A stretch of DNA of 64,000 nucleotides from Paracoccaceae bacterium (GCA_030758115.1 JANREX010000085.1:1655-65654); one strand, 5' to 3'; shown: positions 44,652-55,103, numbered from the stretch's first letter. Numbers and translations are program-made. Notes: generated by a model from the letters alone, not told the origin.

Positions 44652-45152
44652 TCAGCCTGCGGTTACAAGTTGCGGCACCACGATTTCGGTTACGGTCCCA
44701 TCCAGAGAGTCGATGATGACCAGGCGAATGGAGTCGAGCGTGCGCTGGAATTCGACGGTGGTCGTGCCGAAGGTCACGATGCCGCCATCCTGCGGGTTTT
44801 CGCCAAAGATCGCGTCCGTGACCTGGCTGGCCAGCGCCGACAGCAGGCGGCCTTCCAGCTGGCGCACGAACAGGTCCGCGTTCGACGTGCTGGGCGTGTC
44901 GATCCCGCTGCCGCTGAGGCCGTCATTCGTTTCGGCATCGCGGGCGGTTGCCGTGCGCTGCGCGTTGGCGATGGACAGCAGATGCGAAGAGTTCAGCGGG
45001 CTGCCCCCGAAAGAGGGGTTGATCGGCGTATAGACAAGGTCTTGCGCCATGGCGCCCTGACCCAGTGCCAACAGGCTGCAGGTCAGCAGCAGGCGGGCCG
45101 CGATCCGGCGCAACGGTCTGCCCTGTTCCTCAGTGTCCCGTATCGTGGTCAT
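44652..45152 (-). CDS. csgF: Curli assembly protein CsgF
   Basis: 'AQDLVYTPINPSFGGSPLNSSHLLSIANAQ', the CsgF N-terminal signature; adjacent to csgG. Confidence 0.93.
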   Translation of the reverse strand: MTTIRDTEEQGRPLRRIAARLLLTCSLLALGQGAMAQDLVYTPINPSFGGSPLNSSHLLSIANAQRTATARDAETNDGLSGSGIDTPSTSNADLFVRQLEGRLLSALASQVTDAIFGENPQDGGIVTFGTTTVEFQRTLDSIRLVIIDSLDGTVTEIVVPQLVTAG

Positions 45153-45727
45153 GATTTTCTTTCCTTCATGCTCGCGTGTCACCAGGCGGCGCACATCTTT
45201 TTTCTGCCTCGTTCCGGTGCTGGCGCATCCCGTGCGATCCTCTGCAGCCGGGTGGTTTCATCCAACTTCTTGATGCCTTGTAATATCAACTTTGAGGAGA
45301 TTTTATGTCAATTCCGCCTCATAACACTATGCTAAAGATAGATTTTTGATGAATTGTGTTTTCTGGGGCACGGCGCCGAAGTCGCTGCCTTGATGCGAAA
45401 ATCCACGTTTTCCGACTACCATTTGATATCGTGTTGCCATCACACACGTCATCTGGTGTCCAGACCGCTGCGATCGGCCGGGACCCCGGATCAGGACATC
45501 AGGGTCGCCAAGGCGATTTGCGCCGAAAGTGTCGTGCGATTGAAATCTTCGCTTGATGGATCGGCCGGTCCATGTGCCCCGCAGACCCCGTTATGGTGGT
45601 GCGGCTGCATCCGCGCTTGACGCCTTGTCGGGGCAGGCAACATAAATGAGCGGCATCCGTTTCGCGGCGCCGCCACGCCCGGCGCCGCATGCGGCAACAT
45701 CGACATTCCGAGGAAAGCCAAGCGCCC

Positions 45728-46798
45728 ATGAAGATTTCTGCCGATAATCTGACATCCCTTGCCACGGCGATCCTGGCGCATGCCGGGGCCGATACCGATG
45801 CGGCGCGCCGGGTGGCGAACCGCCTGGTGGGCGCCAATCTGACAGGGCATGACAGCCACGGCGTCGGCATGATCCCGGCCTATGTCGAGGGCATCATGGC
45901 CGGTCAGCTGGATCCGGCGGCGCATGCGCGCCTCGTGCGCGAGAACGGCCCCTTCCTTCTGGTGGACGGCCAGCAGGGGCTTGGCCATATCATCGCCGAG
46001 CAGGCGATGGAGATGGCGATCCAGCGGGCCAGGGACAACCAGATCGCGGTGCTGTCGCTGCGCAACAGCTTTCACCTGGGGCGATTGGCCGATTGGGGGG
46101 CAATGGCCGCCGAGGCGGGTTTCATCTGCATCATCTATGCGAATGTGCAGACAGCCCAACCGCTTGTGGCACCTTTCGGCGGCAGCGACGGGCGCTTCGT
46201 GACCAATCCTTATTGCACGGCGATCCCGGCCACGGACAAGAACCCGATGTTCCTGCTGGACATGGCGACCAGCACGATCGCCAAGGGCAAGGTGCGCGTG
46301 GCGCATCTGAGCGGCAAGACCGTGCCCGATGGCGCACTCATCGATGCCGCCGGGCGGCCGACCAATGATCCTGCGGTGATGTTCGACAGCCCCCTTGGCG
46401 CGCTGACGACATTCGGGGCGCACAAGGGCTTTGGCCTGGCGCTGCTTGGCGACATCCTGGGTGGATCCTTCAGCGGGGGCGGGGCCTTTGCGCCCGATCG
46501 GCAGGTGCCCTCGCGCATCATCAACAACATGATGGCGATCCTGATCGCCCCCGATGCGCTTGGCACGGGCGATGATTTCAATCGGGACATGGACGCATAC
46601 ACCGCCTGGGTGAAGGGCTCACCGCCTGCGCCGGGCGTCGAGGCCGTGCAATTCCCCGGTGATCCCGAACGCGCCTGCGCGCAGGACCGTCTGGCGGGCG
46701 GCATTCCCGTCGATCCGGGCACATGGGGCCAGTTGCTGGACACGGCCCGCGCGGCTGGCGTGCCGCAGGATCAGATCGACCGGCTCGCTGCATCCTGA
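45728..46798 (+). CDS. Ldh family (malate/lactate/ureidoglycolate dehydrogenase-type) oxidoreductase
   Basis: 'GANLTGHDSHGVGMIPAYVEGIMAGQLDP', 'GAHKGFGLALLGDILGG'. Confidence 0.92.
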   Translation: MKISADNLTSLATAILAHAGADTDAARRVANRLVGANLTGHDSHGVGMIPAYVEGIMAGQLDPAAHARLVRENGPFLLVDGQQGLGHIIAEQAMEMAIQRARDNQIAVLSLRNSFHLGRLADWGAMAAEAGFICIIYANVQTAQPLVAPFGGSDGRFVTNPYCTAIPATDKNPMFLLDMATSTIAKGKVRVAHLSGKTVPDGALIDAAGRPTNDPAVMFDSPLGALTTFGAHKGFGLALLGDILGGSFSGGGAFAPDRQVPSRIINNMMAILIAPDALGTGDDFNRDMDAYTAWVKGSPPAPGVEAVQFPGDPERACAQDRLAGGIPVDPGTWGQLLDTARAAGVPQDQIDRLAAS

Positions 46799-46822
46799 TC
46801 CGCGAGGCGGCTCAACAGCGGC

Positions 46823-47839
46823 TCAACAGTAGCCTTCGACACCCAGTTTCTGATCGGCGGAATATCTGTCGCCATGGGCCCAGCCGATCGGCAGGATATG
46901 CTCGATCCGGGTCATGATCTCATCGGTCATGGCAAGGCTGCTGCCTGCGGCGCAGTCCTGCAGATGTACGGCCTTGCGGGTGCCCGGAATGGGGATCAGA
47001 TGCGGGCCGCGCGCCAGGCACCAGGCAATCGCCAGGGCTGCGGGCGTGCATCCAAGGTCCTGTGCGAGGTCCCGGAAGGCCGCGACCTGCCGCAGGTTAT
47101 GGCCGAGGTTCGGCTCCAGGAAACGGGGGTTCGGTATCCTGAAATCGCCCTTGGCAAACCCGGCAGGGTCCGGCGCGCGGCTGGTGAACATGCCCCGCCC
47201 GACGGGTGAGAAGGGCACGAAGGCCACGCCAAGGTCCCGGCAGGCCTGGATCATCCCCAGTTCGGGCTGACGGGTCCAGAGTGAGTATTCGCTTTGCACC
47301 GCATCCACCGGACCCACGGACGCGGCTCGCCGCAACGAGGCGGGCGCGATTTCCGAAAAGCCGATACCGCCGATCTTGCCCTCGGCCTTGAAGGTCAGAA
47401 GCGTCTGCATCACCTCTTCGATCGGCACATCGGGATCGCGTCGGTGGATGTAGTACAGATCGACCTGCTCAATCCCCAGCCGGGTCAGCGAGGCCTCGAG
47501 TTCGGCGCGCAGGTAATCGGGCTTGTTGTCGAAGCTGCGCTTGCCCGTGGCCGGGTCGCGGCGAATGCCGCCCTTGGTGGCGATGGTGAACAGATCCTGC
47601 CGCCCCTTCAGAAAGCTGCCGATGATCGTCTCGGACTGGCCCATGCCATAGACATTCGCCGTGTCCAGGAAATCCACACCCAGATCCAGCGCGGCTGACA
47701 GGGTGTCATGGGCCTCGGCCTCGGTGGTCGGGCCATAGGCGCCGCCAAAGCTCCAGCATCCCAGCCCGATTTCCGAGACCATCCTGCCATCCTGACGAAT
47801 ACGGCGTGTCTGCACCTGTTGCCCTCCGTTGCGGCCCAT
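46823..47839 (-). CDS. Aldo/keto reductase
   Basis: 'MVSEIGLGCWSFGGAYG', 'DFLDTANVYGMGQSE', 'LYYIHRRDPDVPIEEVMQTL'. Confidence 0.93.
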   Translation of the reverse strand: MGRNGGQQVQTRRIRQDGRMVSEIGLGCWSFGGAYGPTTEAEAHDTLSAALDLGVDFLDTANVYGMGQSETIIGSFLKGRQDLFTIATKGGIRRDPATGKRSFDNKPDYLRAELEASLTRLGIEQVDLYYIHRRDPDVPIEEVMQTLLTFKAEGKIGGIGFSEIAPASLRRAASVGPVDAVQSEYSLWTRQPELGMIQACRDLGVAFVPFSPVGRGMFTSRAPDPAGFAKGDFRIPNPRFLEPNLGHNLRQVAAFRDLAQDLGCTPAALAIAWCLARGPHLIPIPGTRKAVHLQDCAAGSSLAMTDEIMTRIEHILPIGWAHGDRYSADQKLGVEGYC

Positions 47840-47998
47840 CGCTATCATGGTGGCCAGTTTAGCTATCAAGGCCAAGGGGATGACAGAACTTATTGTCCCC
47901 CTGCCGGACGATTCCGGTGTAAAATCGCCATGTCGCCACGCCGGAGACACCGGCGGCGTTTATTGAGACGGCGCAACACAGGATATTTGGAGAAGAAC

Positions 47999-48307
47999 AT
48001 GATGGGCGAGGACGAACACAAGGTCGCGGGGCGTTTGAATGGCGAACAGATCGAGCCTGACAAGCCGGACAACATGCTGACGCGTCTGCTCTACATGATC
48101 CTGATCGCGATCATGATCTCGCTGGCGCAGACGGTGCTGGGGGTGGCCACGCTGGTGCAATTCGTGGTCATGCTGGTCAACAACAACGAGCCGAACAAGC
48201 GGCTGGCCGATTTCGGCACCGATCTGGGCATCTGGGTGGCCAAGGCCGCGCGCTTCCAGACGGCGGCCAGCAACGTCAAGCCCTGGCCCTGGACCGAACT
48301 GGACTGA
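47999..48307 (+). CDS. DUF4389-like small membrane protein
   Basis: 102 aa; 'MLTRLLYMILIAIMISLAQTVLGVATLVQFVVMLVNNNEPNKRLADFGTDLGIWV'. Confidence 0.8.
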   Translation: MMGEDEHKVAGRLNGEQIEPDKPDNMLTRLLYMILIAIMISLAQTVLGVATLVQFVVMLVNNNEPNKRLADFGTDLGIWVAKAARFQTAASNVKPWPWTELD

Positions 48308-48327
48308 CCTGCCCGCAGCCCTGCGCG

Positions 48328-49344
48328 TCAGGCCCCCAGCAGGTCTGACACGGCCTGCCGCAGCACGGCCTCGTCGTCGGGGTTCATCGCGGGATTGCCC
48401 GCGCGGTGGCCCCAGATCGACTCGATCGGGCGGAATTCGGCATTGGGCATCATCGCGGTCTCGATCGCGCTGTCCTCGGGCGTGAAATAAAGATCCGTGC
48501 GCGAGGGCATGATGATCGACCGCGCGGTGATCGCCCCCAGTGCCTTTTTCAGATCGCCCTTGTGGACGGGGTTGTCCGAAATGTCGGACTGCATCCATGT
48601 GTCGAGGCTGGCCAACAGGTCATGGGCATCGCGGCGCAGGAAATTCGCCTCCCATGACCGCACCAGGAAATCCTCGAGCGAGGCATAGCCCACGGTTTCG
48701 TAAAGCCTTTCGCGATAGAAGGCCTGCGACATGGCCCAGCCCGCATAGACGCGCCCCATGGCGCGCAGGCCGCGCCGGGGATGGGCGGTGAAATGATCGC
48801 CCGTCCAATGCGGATCGCCCGTCAGCGTGGCGCGGACCCCTTCCAGGAAGACCTTGTTGTGCACCGATGTGCGCGCCGATCCGCAGAGGGCGCAGATGCG
48901 GGCGACCTGGTCGGGAAAGATCGCGCCCCAGTGCAGCGCCTGCTGTGCGCCCATCGACCAGCCATAGATCATGGCCAGTCGCTCGATCCCGAAAACCTCG
49001 GCCAGCAGGCGGCGCTGGGCATGGATGTTGTCCCAATGGGTGATCTGCGGAAAACGGTCCGGGCCGAACGGGGCCTCGATATTCGACGGCGATGTCGATA
49101 GCCCGTTGCCGAACATGTTGGGGATGATGATGAACCAATCGCGCGGATCCAGCACCCGGCCCGGCCCGATCAGCCATTCGGTGTCATGGTGCTGCGCGCC
49201 ATAGGAGGTGGGGTAGAGGATCGCGTTGGACTTGTCCTGCGCCAGCTGTCCATATGTCTTGTAGACGAGCCGGGCCCCTGGCAGGGTCACACCCCGTTGC
49301 AGCCTGAGGTTTTCGATCTCGAAAATCTGGTAATCCGTCGTCAC
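48328..49344 (-). CDS. Alpha/beta hydrolase, homoserine O-acetyltransferase-like
   Basis: GTG start proposed at 49344 (VTTDYQIFEIENL...); 'YKTYGQLAQDKSNAILYPTSYGAQH', 'GWSMGAQQALHWGAIFPD'. Confidence 0.82.
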   Translation of the reverse strand: MTTDYQIFEIENLRLQRGVTLPGARLVYKTYGQLAQDKSNAILYPTSYGAQHHDTEWLIGPGRVLDPRDWFIIIPNMFGNGLSTSPSNIEAPFGPDRFPQITHWDNIHAQRRLLAEVFGIERLAMIYGWSMGAQQALHWGAIFPDQVARICALCGSARTSVHNKVFLEGVRATLTGDPHWTGDHFTAHPRRGLRAMGRVYAGWAMSQAFYRERLYETVGYASLEDFLVRSWEANFLRRDAHDLLASLDTWMQSDISDNPVHKGDLKKALGAITARSIIMPSRTDLYFTPEDSAIETAMMPNAEFRPIESIWGHRAGNPAMNPDDEAVLRQAVSDLLGA

Positions 49345-49431
49345 CTGTGGACCTCGCGGGATGAATTGCGTTTTGTTGCCCTGCAAGCGGATCGTGATCC
49401 GCAACCACAGAAGATGACAAGGAGGGACAAG

Positions 49432-50238
49432 GTGCAAGAGATCAAGGACCTGGACGGACGCCGTGCGCTGGTCACCGGGTCAGCCACCGGGCTGGGCCGT
49501 GCGATTGCCGTGAAACTGGCGCAGCGGGGCGCGCATGTGATCGTGAATTACACCCGTTCGGCCGCCGAGGCCGAAGAGGCCGCCGACCTCTGCCGCGCGG
49601 CGGGCGCCGATGTGCAGGTCGTGCAAGCCTCTGTGGCCGATCCGGATGGATGCCGCGCCCTGGCCGAGGCCGCCGGGCGCTGGGGGCATCTGGACATCCT
49701 TGTCAACAATGCGGGCATCACGCGCCATGCGCGCGATCATTCCGATCTGGACGCGCTGACAAGGGATGATTTCCTTGATGTCTATTCGGTCAACGTGGTG
49801 GGGGCCTACCTTGCGCTGCAGGCCACGAAACCGCTGCTGGTGGCGGCCTATCAGGCCAGCGGGCGGGCCAGCACGGTTCTGAACACCTCGTCCATCGCGG
49901 GGGTCAAGGGGATCGGATCCTCGGTCGCCTATGCCGCATCGAAGGGGGCGCTGAACACGATGACCCTGTCTCTGGCCCGCGCGCTGGCGCCGGCGATCAG
50001 GGTGAACGCGATCTGTCCGGGCTTCATTGGCACCCGCTGGTTCAAGGATGCGCTGGACGAGGAAGGGTTCGCCGAAAAAGAGCGTAGCGTTCAGGCGCTG
50101 ACCCCGCTGGCCGTGGCGTCAGGACCCGACGACATTGCCGACACGGCGCTGTTCTTTCTGTCGGACGCCTCGCGCCATGTGACGGGCGAGCTGCTTCTGG
50201 TGGATGCCGGCATGCACCTTGGCAAACCCCGCGCCTGA
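49432..50238 (+). CDS. SDR family oxidoreductase
   Basis: GTG start after ggagg RBS; TGSATGLGRAIA, NNAGITRH, YAASKGAL. Confidence 0.9.
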   Translation: MQEIKDLDGRRALVTGSATGLGRAIAVKLAQRGAHVIVNYTRSAAEAEEAADLCRAAGADVQVVQASVADPDGCRALAEAAGRWGHLDILVNNAGITRHARDHSDLDALTRDDFLDVYSVNVVGAYLALQATKPLLVAAYQASGRASTVLNTSSIAGVKGIGSSVAYAASKGALNTMTLSLARALAPAIRVNAICPGFIGTRWFKDALDEEGFAEKERSVQALTPLAVASGPDDIADTALFFLSDASRHVTGELLLVDAGMHLGKPRA

Positions 50239-50249
50239 GCGGGGCAAAA

Positions 50250-50287
50250 CGGGCAGGCCGTGGCGTATCGCTGCCCCGGCCTGCCCG
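50250..50287. terminator. Bidirectional hairpin between convergent SDR and amt genes
   Basis: cgggcaggcc-N18-ggcctgcccg, perfect 10-bp arms. Confidence 0.65.
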
Positions 50288-50294
50288 AACCTTG

Positions 50295-51473
50295 TCACGA
50301 GGTCAGCTCGTAGGCGCGTTCGCCATGCACCGACAGGTCAAGCCCGTTGGTTTCGGTCTCGCGGTTCACGCGCAGCGGCGTGACCAGGGCTGCAACGCGG
50401 ATCAGCACATAGGTCATCACCACCGTGTAGACGCCCACGATGACCAGCCCGCCGACCTGCGGCAACCATGCGCCATGACCGAAGGCCGCGATCATCAGCG
50501 TGCCGAAGATCCCGCCCAGCCCGTGCACGGCAAAGACATCGAGCGTATCGTCGATGCGGGTGTGGTTCTTGATGAACAGAACCGCCTCCTGGCAGATGAT
50601 GCCTGCGATCGTTCCGATCACCAGCGCCTCGAACGGGCCGACATCCCCCGCCGCCGGCGTGATCGAGGCCAGGCCCGCGATCGTGCCCGTGACCATGCTG
50701 ACCAGCGAGGAACGGCCGAACTTGATGCGTTCCCACAGCGCCCAGCTGAGCGATGCCGCCGCGGCCGAGATATGCGTGACCATGATCGCCATGGCCGCCG
50801 ATCCGTCCGCCGCCAGTGCCGATCCGCCGTTGAAGCCGAACCAGCCCACCCACAGCATCGCGGCCCCGATCGCCACGTAACCCGGATTGTGCGGCGGCGT
50901 GGTCTTGTTCAGGCGCGGCCCCAGCAGCAGCGCCAGCACGAGTGCGGCCAGGCCTGCGGTCTCATGCACGACGATCCCGCCTGCGAAATCCTTTACGCCG
51001 TTCTCGCCGAAGATGCCGCCAGCCGACAGAAATCCGCCGCCCCAGATCCAGTGGGTGACCGGCGCATAGACCAGCAGCATCCACAGCGCCGAGAACAACA
51101 GCACGAAGCCAAAGCCGATCCGTTCCACATAGGCGCCCACGATCAGGGCCGGGGTGATGACGGCAAAAGTCATCTGGAAGGTGAAGAAAGCCACCTCGGG
51201 GATGGTGCCGAAAGCGTCCTCGCCGGTGACACCGATCAGCATGGCGCGTCCCAGCCCGCCCCAATAGGGGTTGTCGCTGCCAAAGGCGATGGAATAGCCC
51301 GCGATCAGCCACAGGATGCTCATCAATGCGGCAATCGCAAAGCAATGCATGAAGACACTCAGCACGTTGCGTGCGCGCACAAGGCCGCCATAAAAAAGGG
51401 CAAGGCCCGGTAAAGTCATGAACAAAACCAGTGCGGTTGCGACCATGACCCATGCGGTATCGGCACCGTTCAT
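50295..51473 (-). CDS. amt: Ammonium transporter
   Basis: 'MNGADTAWVMVATALVLFMTLPGLALFYGGLVRARNVLSVFMHCF', 'DDTLDVFAVHGLGGIFGTL'. Confidence 0.95.
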   Translation of the reverse strand: MNGADTAWVMVATALVLFMTLPGLALFYGGLVRARNVLSVFMHCFAIAALMSILWLIAGYSIAFGSDNPYWGGLGRAMLIGVTGEDAFGTIPEVAFFTFQMTFAVITPALIVGAYVERIGFGFVLLFSALWMLLVYAPVTHWIWGGGFLSAGGIFGENGVKDFAGGIVVHETAGLAALVLALLLGPRLNKTTPPHNPGYVAIGAAMLWVGWFGFNGGSALAADGSAAMAIMVTHISAAAASLSWALWERIKFGRSSLVSMVTGTIAGLASITPAAGDVGPFEALVIGTIAGIICQEAVLFIKNHTRIDDTLDVFAVHGLGGIFGTLMIAAFGHGAWLPQVGGLVIVGVYTVVMTYVLIRVAALVTPLRVNRETETNGLDLSVHGERAYELTS

Positions 51474-51723
51474 CGTTTTCTCCCCTGCCGTGACATGTGT
51501 TGCGCGGGTCAGAGCGGCTGAAAGGTGCTTTGAATAGAGGCAAATGCCGAAATAACTGCCTTAATGATGGTCGGTTTATAAAGTGACTAATTTTTGGCCG
51601 ATTATTTTGGCTTTTGCCCGCCATTTTGGCGCTTTTGTGATCGGCGCTGCTGCTGTTCCGGTGGTGGATGAATCAACGGCCGCATCGGGCTGGCGCGTGA
51701 GTCTTGCCTTGGCGCGGCTGCAT

Positions 51724-52899
51724 CTATGCCCCGCCGCGCCACCATGCGGCGGGCTTGACCCGTTTCCCGCGCCCGCGATCCAGCCAGAGCGCCAGCCTGC
51801 GCAGGGGGGACAGCGCAAGCCGTCGCCACAGCCTGTGGCGCAGCTTGCCGAAATCGCGGTTGAAGGGGCAGACCCGCAGGCAGATCGCACAATCCGAGGC
51901 CTGGCTGGCCCAGAACCCGAAGCAGCGTTCCGCGTCCGATGTCCATTTCCGGACCCCCCGGATGGCCGAGATGCCGCGCTGCTCATCCGTTGGCGGCCCG
52001 TAGGGCAGGGCCTTGACGGGGCAGGCATCGGCGCATTTGGTGCAGATCGCGCAGAATTCGGCCACGCCAAGCTTGCGCGGGCGGTCATGGTGCAGCGGCA
52101 GGTTGGTATAGATCTTGGAAAACCGCAGCCGTGGGCCATAGGCCGGGGTGATCACCATCTGGTTGCGGGCATATTCGCCCAGTCCCGCCTGCAGCGCATA
52201 GGGGATGACCAGCCCCGTGTCGTTCATCGAGGCGACGGCCTCGTAGCCGAGGTTGCGGATATAGGCGGCCAGTTGCGTGACGATCGCGGCCTCCTCGCTA
52301 TAGGCGCGCCCGGTGGCCGCGCCTGCAAGGGCCGACGGGTAGGTGGCCACAAGTCCCGCATCCATCTGGTGGCCCAGCACGATCACGTTGCAGATACCCT
52401 CGGGCAGGTCGTTGGGGGCCTCGCTCATGTCGCGGGTATCGACGCGGGTCGCATATTGCCAACGTTCATCCAGCGGCGTGATCCCGCAGAGGTCCGCGCC
52501 GAAAAACCGGGCGACACGCTTGATCTCGTCGCTCATGCGGCCGGGGTCGTCGACGGCCATGGCCTCGGGGGCGACGGGGGTGTCCGGGCGGATCGCCGCC
52601 TGAAACCCCTCGCGGATACCGTGTTCGGCGCCGCGCGCGGACAGCACGTCCGACACCAGCCAGGCCGCATTGCGCAGGGCGAAATCGCGGTGCTGGAAGC
52701 CGTCGCCCCGGCGCGGGGCGGCCTCGATCCGGTATGAGGCAAAGAAGCGGTCGGTCTTGTCGCTGCGGATGCTGCTGTCCCAGAAGGCGCGGGTGAAGAT
52801 GTCGTTGCGCTGGCGAAACGGTTCGAAATCCCCGGTCACCTCGATCCCTGCAAGGGCATCGTCCGGGTGTGTGTTCGGTGTGGTTTCGCGCTCTGTCAT
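51724..52899 (-). CDS. Reductive-dehalogenase-like / QueG-like 4Fe-4S protein
   Basis: ATG 52899 (MTERETTPNTHPDD...); 'AGLGEYARNQMVITPAYGPRLRFSKIYTNLPL', 'CAICTKCADACPVKALPYG', 'CAICLRVCPFNRD'. Confidence 0.8.
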   Translation of the reverse strand: MTERETTPNTHPDDALAGIEVTGDFEPFRQRNDIFTRAFWDSSIRSDKTDRFFASYRIEAAPRRGDGFQHRDFALRNAAWLVSDVLSARGAEHGIREGFQAAIRPDTPVAPEAMAVDDPGRMSDEIKRVARFFGADLCGITPLDERWQYATRVDTRDMSEAPNDLPEGICNVIVLGHQMDAGLVATYPSALAGAATGRAYSEEAAIVTQLAAYIRNLGYEAVASMNDTGLVIPYALQAGLGEYARNQMVITPAYGPRLRFSKIYTNLPLHHDRPRKLGVAEFCAICTKCADACPVKALPYGPPTDEQRGISAIRGVRKWTSDAERCFGFWASQASDCAICLRVCPFNRDFGKLRHRLWRRLALSPLRRLALWLDRGRGKRVKPAAWWRGGA

Positions 52900-52945
52900 G
52901 GGCAAAACGCTAGGCTGCGCGGCCGGGTCTGTCCAGCCCCGCCGC

Positions 52946-53950
52946 CTAAAGACCGATGGTCCAGATGAACAGCAGGCCAAGCCCCAGAAGGAACAGGGTT
53001 TCCACCAGGATGATCGCGCCATAGGAGGGGCGGACCCGCGCGATTTCGGCCAGGCTTGTGCGCACGCCAAGCGCCGAGATCGCCACGACCAGGCACCAGC
53101 GCGAGGCATCGGCCGAGACCGCCATCACCGCCTGCGGCACAAGCCCGGTATTGCCCATCACCGCCAGCGTGACGAACATCACAAGGAACCACGGCAATTG
53201 CAGTCGCGCGCTTTGCGCATGCCGAAAGCTGAGCATCACGACCAGCATGACCACCGGCAGAAGCGCCACGCGCAGCATCTTGACGAAGGTGGCGATCACG
53301 CCCGCCTCGTCGCTGATGGAATAGCCCGCGCCCACGACCTGCGCGACATCGTGGATCGTGGCCCCGATCAGGAAACCGCTTTCCGCGTGGGACAGGCCCA
53401 GGGCCGTGAACAGGATCGGATAGGCGATCATCGCCACCGTCGACAGGATGGTGACCGCGATGACCACAAACAGCGTATCGGTTTCACGCTCGGGCCGGTG
53501 TGGCAGGACCGACGCGATGGCCAGCGCCGCCGATGCGCCGCAGATGGCGACCGATCCGCCCGCCAGCATGCCGAAGGCCATGCGCCGCCCCAGAAGCCGC
53601 GCCATGACCGCGCCACAGCCCAATGTCGCGATCACGAAGCCGACCACGGCCAGGGCAGGGACCGCGCCGACGGTTTCGATGTCACCCACCGTCAGGCGCA
53701 GGCCCAGAAGGCCCACGCCCAGACGCAGCAGCGTCTTGGCCGCGAAATCCAGACCCGGCGCGCATGTCGGGTCGGCGGACAGGAAATGAAAGGCCATGCC
53801 GATCAGCAACGCGAACAGCATCACCGGCGCGCCATAATGTTCGGACAGAAAGGCCGAGGCGGCCGCGATCAGCGCCGCCACCATCACCCCGCGCGCATGG
53901 CTGCGCCACAGCGTTCCCGCCTGTCCCATCGTTGCTGTCATTCCCGTCAT
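52946..53950 (-). CDS. cuyZ: YeiH/UPF0324-family putative exporter, CuyZ-like
   Basis: 334 aa; 'LGVGLLGLRLTVGDIE', 'LAGGSVAICGASAALAIASVLP', 'GATIHDVAQVVGAGYSISDEAG'; 9 bp downstream of the cuyA-like gene. Confidence 0.82.
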   Translation of the reverse strand: MTGMTATMGQAGTLWRSHARGVMVAALIAAASAFLSEHYGAPVMLFALLIGMAFHFLSADPTCAPGLDFAAKTLLRLGVGLLGLRLTVGDIETVGAVPALAVVGFVIATLGCGAVMARLLGRRMAFGMLAGGSVAICGASAALAIASVLPHRPERETDTLFVVIAVTILSTVAMIAYPILFTALGLSHAESGFLIGATIHDVAQVVGAGYSISDEAGVIATFVKMLRVALLPVVMLVVMLSFRHAQSARLQLPWFLVMFVTLAVMGNTGLVPQAVMAVSADASRWCLVVAISALGVRTSLAEIARVRPSYGAIILVETLFLLGLGLLFIWTIGL

Positions 53951-53959
53951 TGTCCCGGA

Positions 53960-54979
53960 TCAGGACGCGACCCAGCGATCCGCAAAGTCGAAGGCCTTGT
54001 CATAGCCGAACAGCGCCACGGCACCCCCGGTGTGCAGGAAGACCACGCGCTCGCCCTTCTTGAAATGACCCTTGCGGATCAGGTCGATGAAGCCTGCGGC
54101 CCCCTTGGCGGAATAGACCGGGTCCAGCAGGATGCCTTCCAGCTCGGCGAACATGCGGATTGCCGCCAGCCCGTCCTCGGTGGGAATGCCGTAGCCCTGG
54201 CCCACGTAATCGGTGTTGGCGACGACATCCTCGCGTGCGACCACGCCGGGGCAGCCCAGTTTTTCGGCCGTCTTGACCGCAAGGTTATAGACGTTCTCTT
54301 CCTGCTTGGCCTTGGGGGCGCGCACGCCGATGCCCAGCAGCGGGATGCCTGCATTCATCGCCTTCAGCCCGGTGATCAGACCGGCCTGCGTGCCGGCGCT
54401 GCCGGTTGCATGCACGATGTGATCCACCTGCAGGCCACGGTCGTTGAACTGCGACAGCATCTCGAAGGCGCAGTTGACATAGCCCAGTGCTCCCGTGGGG
54501 TTCGACCCGCCGCCGGGGATCGTATAGACCTTGCGGCCTTCGGCGCGGAAACGGTCGGCCACGGCCTCCATCTCGGCGTTCATGTCGCCGCCGGCGGGGC
54601 GCTTTTCCGTCGTGGCGCCATGCATGTGATCCAGCAGCACGTTGCCGTTGTTGTTGTAGTTGCTGTCGTTCGACCCGGTGCGGTCCTCCAGCAGGATATG
54701 GCAGGCCATCCCCATCTTGGCCGCGAAGGCGGCGGTCTGGCGGGCGTGGTTCGACTGTGTCGCGCCCTGCGTCATTACCATGTCCGCGCCCTGAAGTTCG
54801 GCTTCGGCCATCAGGAATTCCAGCTTGCGGGTCTTGTTGCCGCCCGTGGACAGGCCGGTGCAGTCGTCGCGCTTGATCCAGATCTCGGGGCCGCCCAGTT
54901 CGGCGCTCAGCCGGTCAAGCCGCTCCAGCGGCGTGGGCAGATGGGCAAGAAAGCGGCGGGGATAACGGGCGAGATGCAT
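53960..54979 (-). CDS. cuyA: PLP-dependent L-cysteate sulfo-lyase CuyA-like (D-cysteine desulfhydrase family)
   Basis: '[28 protein letters not shown]', '[18 protein letters not shown]', '[19 protein letters not shown]'; genomic context with YeiH-type exporter and divergent LysR. Confidence 0.85.
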   Translation of the reverse strand: MHLARYPRRFLAHLPTPLERLDRLSAELGGPEIWIKRDDCTGLSTGGNKTRKLEFLMAEAELQGADMVMTQGATQSNHARQTAAFAAKMGMACHILLEDRTGSNDSNYNNNGNVLLDHMHGATTEKRPAGGDMNAEMEAVADRFRAEGRKVYTIPGGGSNPTGALGYVNCAFEMLSQFNDRGLQVDHIVHATGSAGTQAGLITGLKAMNAGIPLLGIGVRAPKAKQEENVYNLAVKTAEKLGCPGVVAREDVVANTDYVGQGYGIPTEDGLAAIRMFAELEGILLDPVYSAKGAAGFIDLIRKGHFKKGERVVFLHTGGAVALFGYDKAFDFADRWVAS

Positions 54980-55103
54980 GGGGCAAGCCTTTCATGTTGC
55001 GTCAATTGACTTATAGGTGGTGAGTTCCGGCAAATCGAATGCGAATATCGCAAGACAAGATGCAGAATTTGCAAGTTGTGCGGTGGTCCACTATCGTCGC
55101 CCC

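Noticed and set aside
43452-45335. 627-aa plus-strand ORF
   Set aside because: Antisense to csgG and csgF, which carry clear family signatures.
46805-46828. Tandem 'cggctcaacag' x2 after the Ldh gene
   Set aside because: Only two short copies; too little to call a functional repeat.
52670-55009. 779-aa plus-strand ORF
   Set aside because: Antisense to cuyZ/cuyA-like genes; His/Gln/Asp-rich shadow translation.
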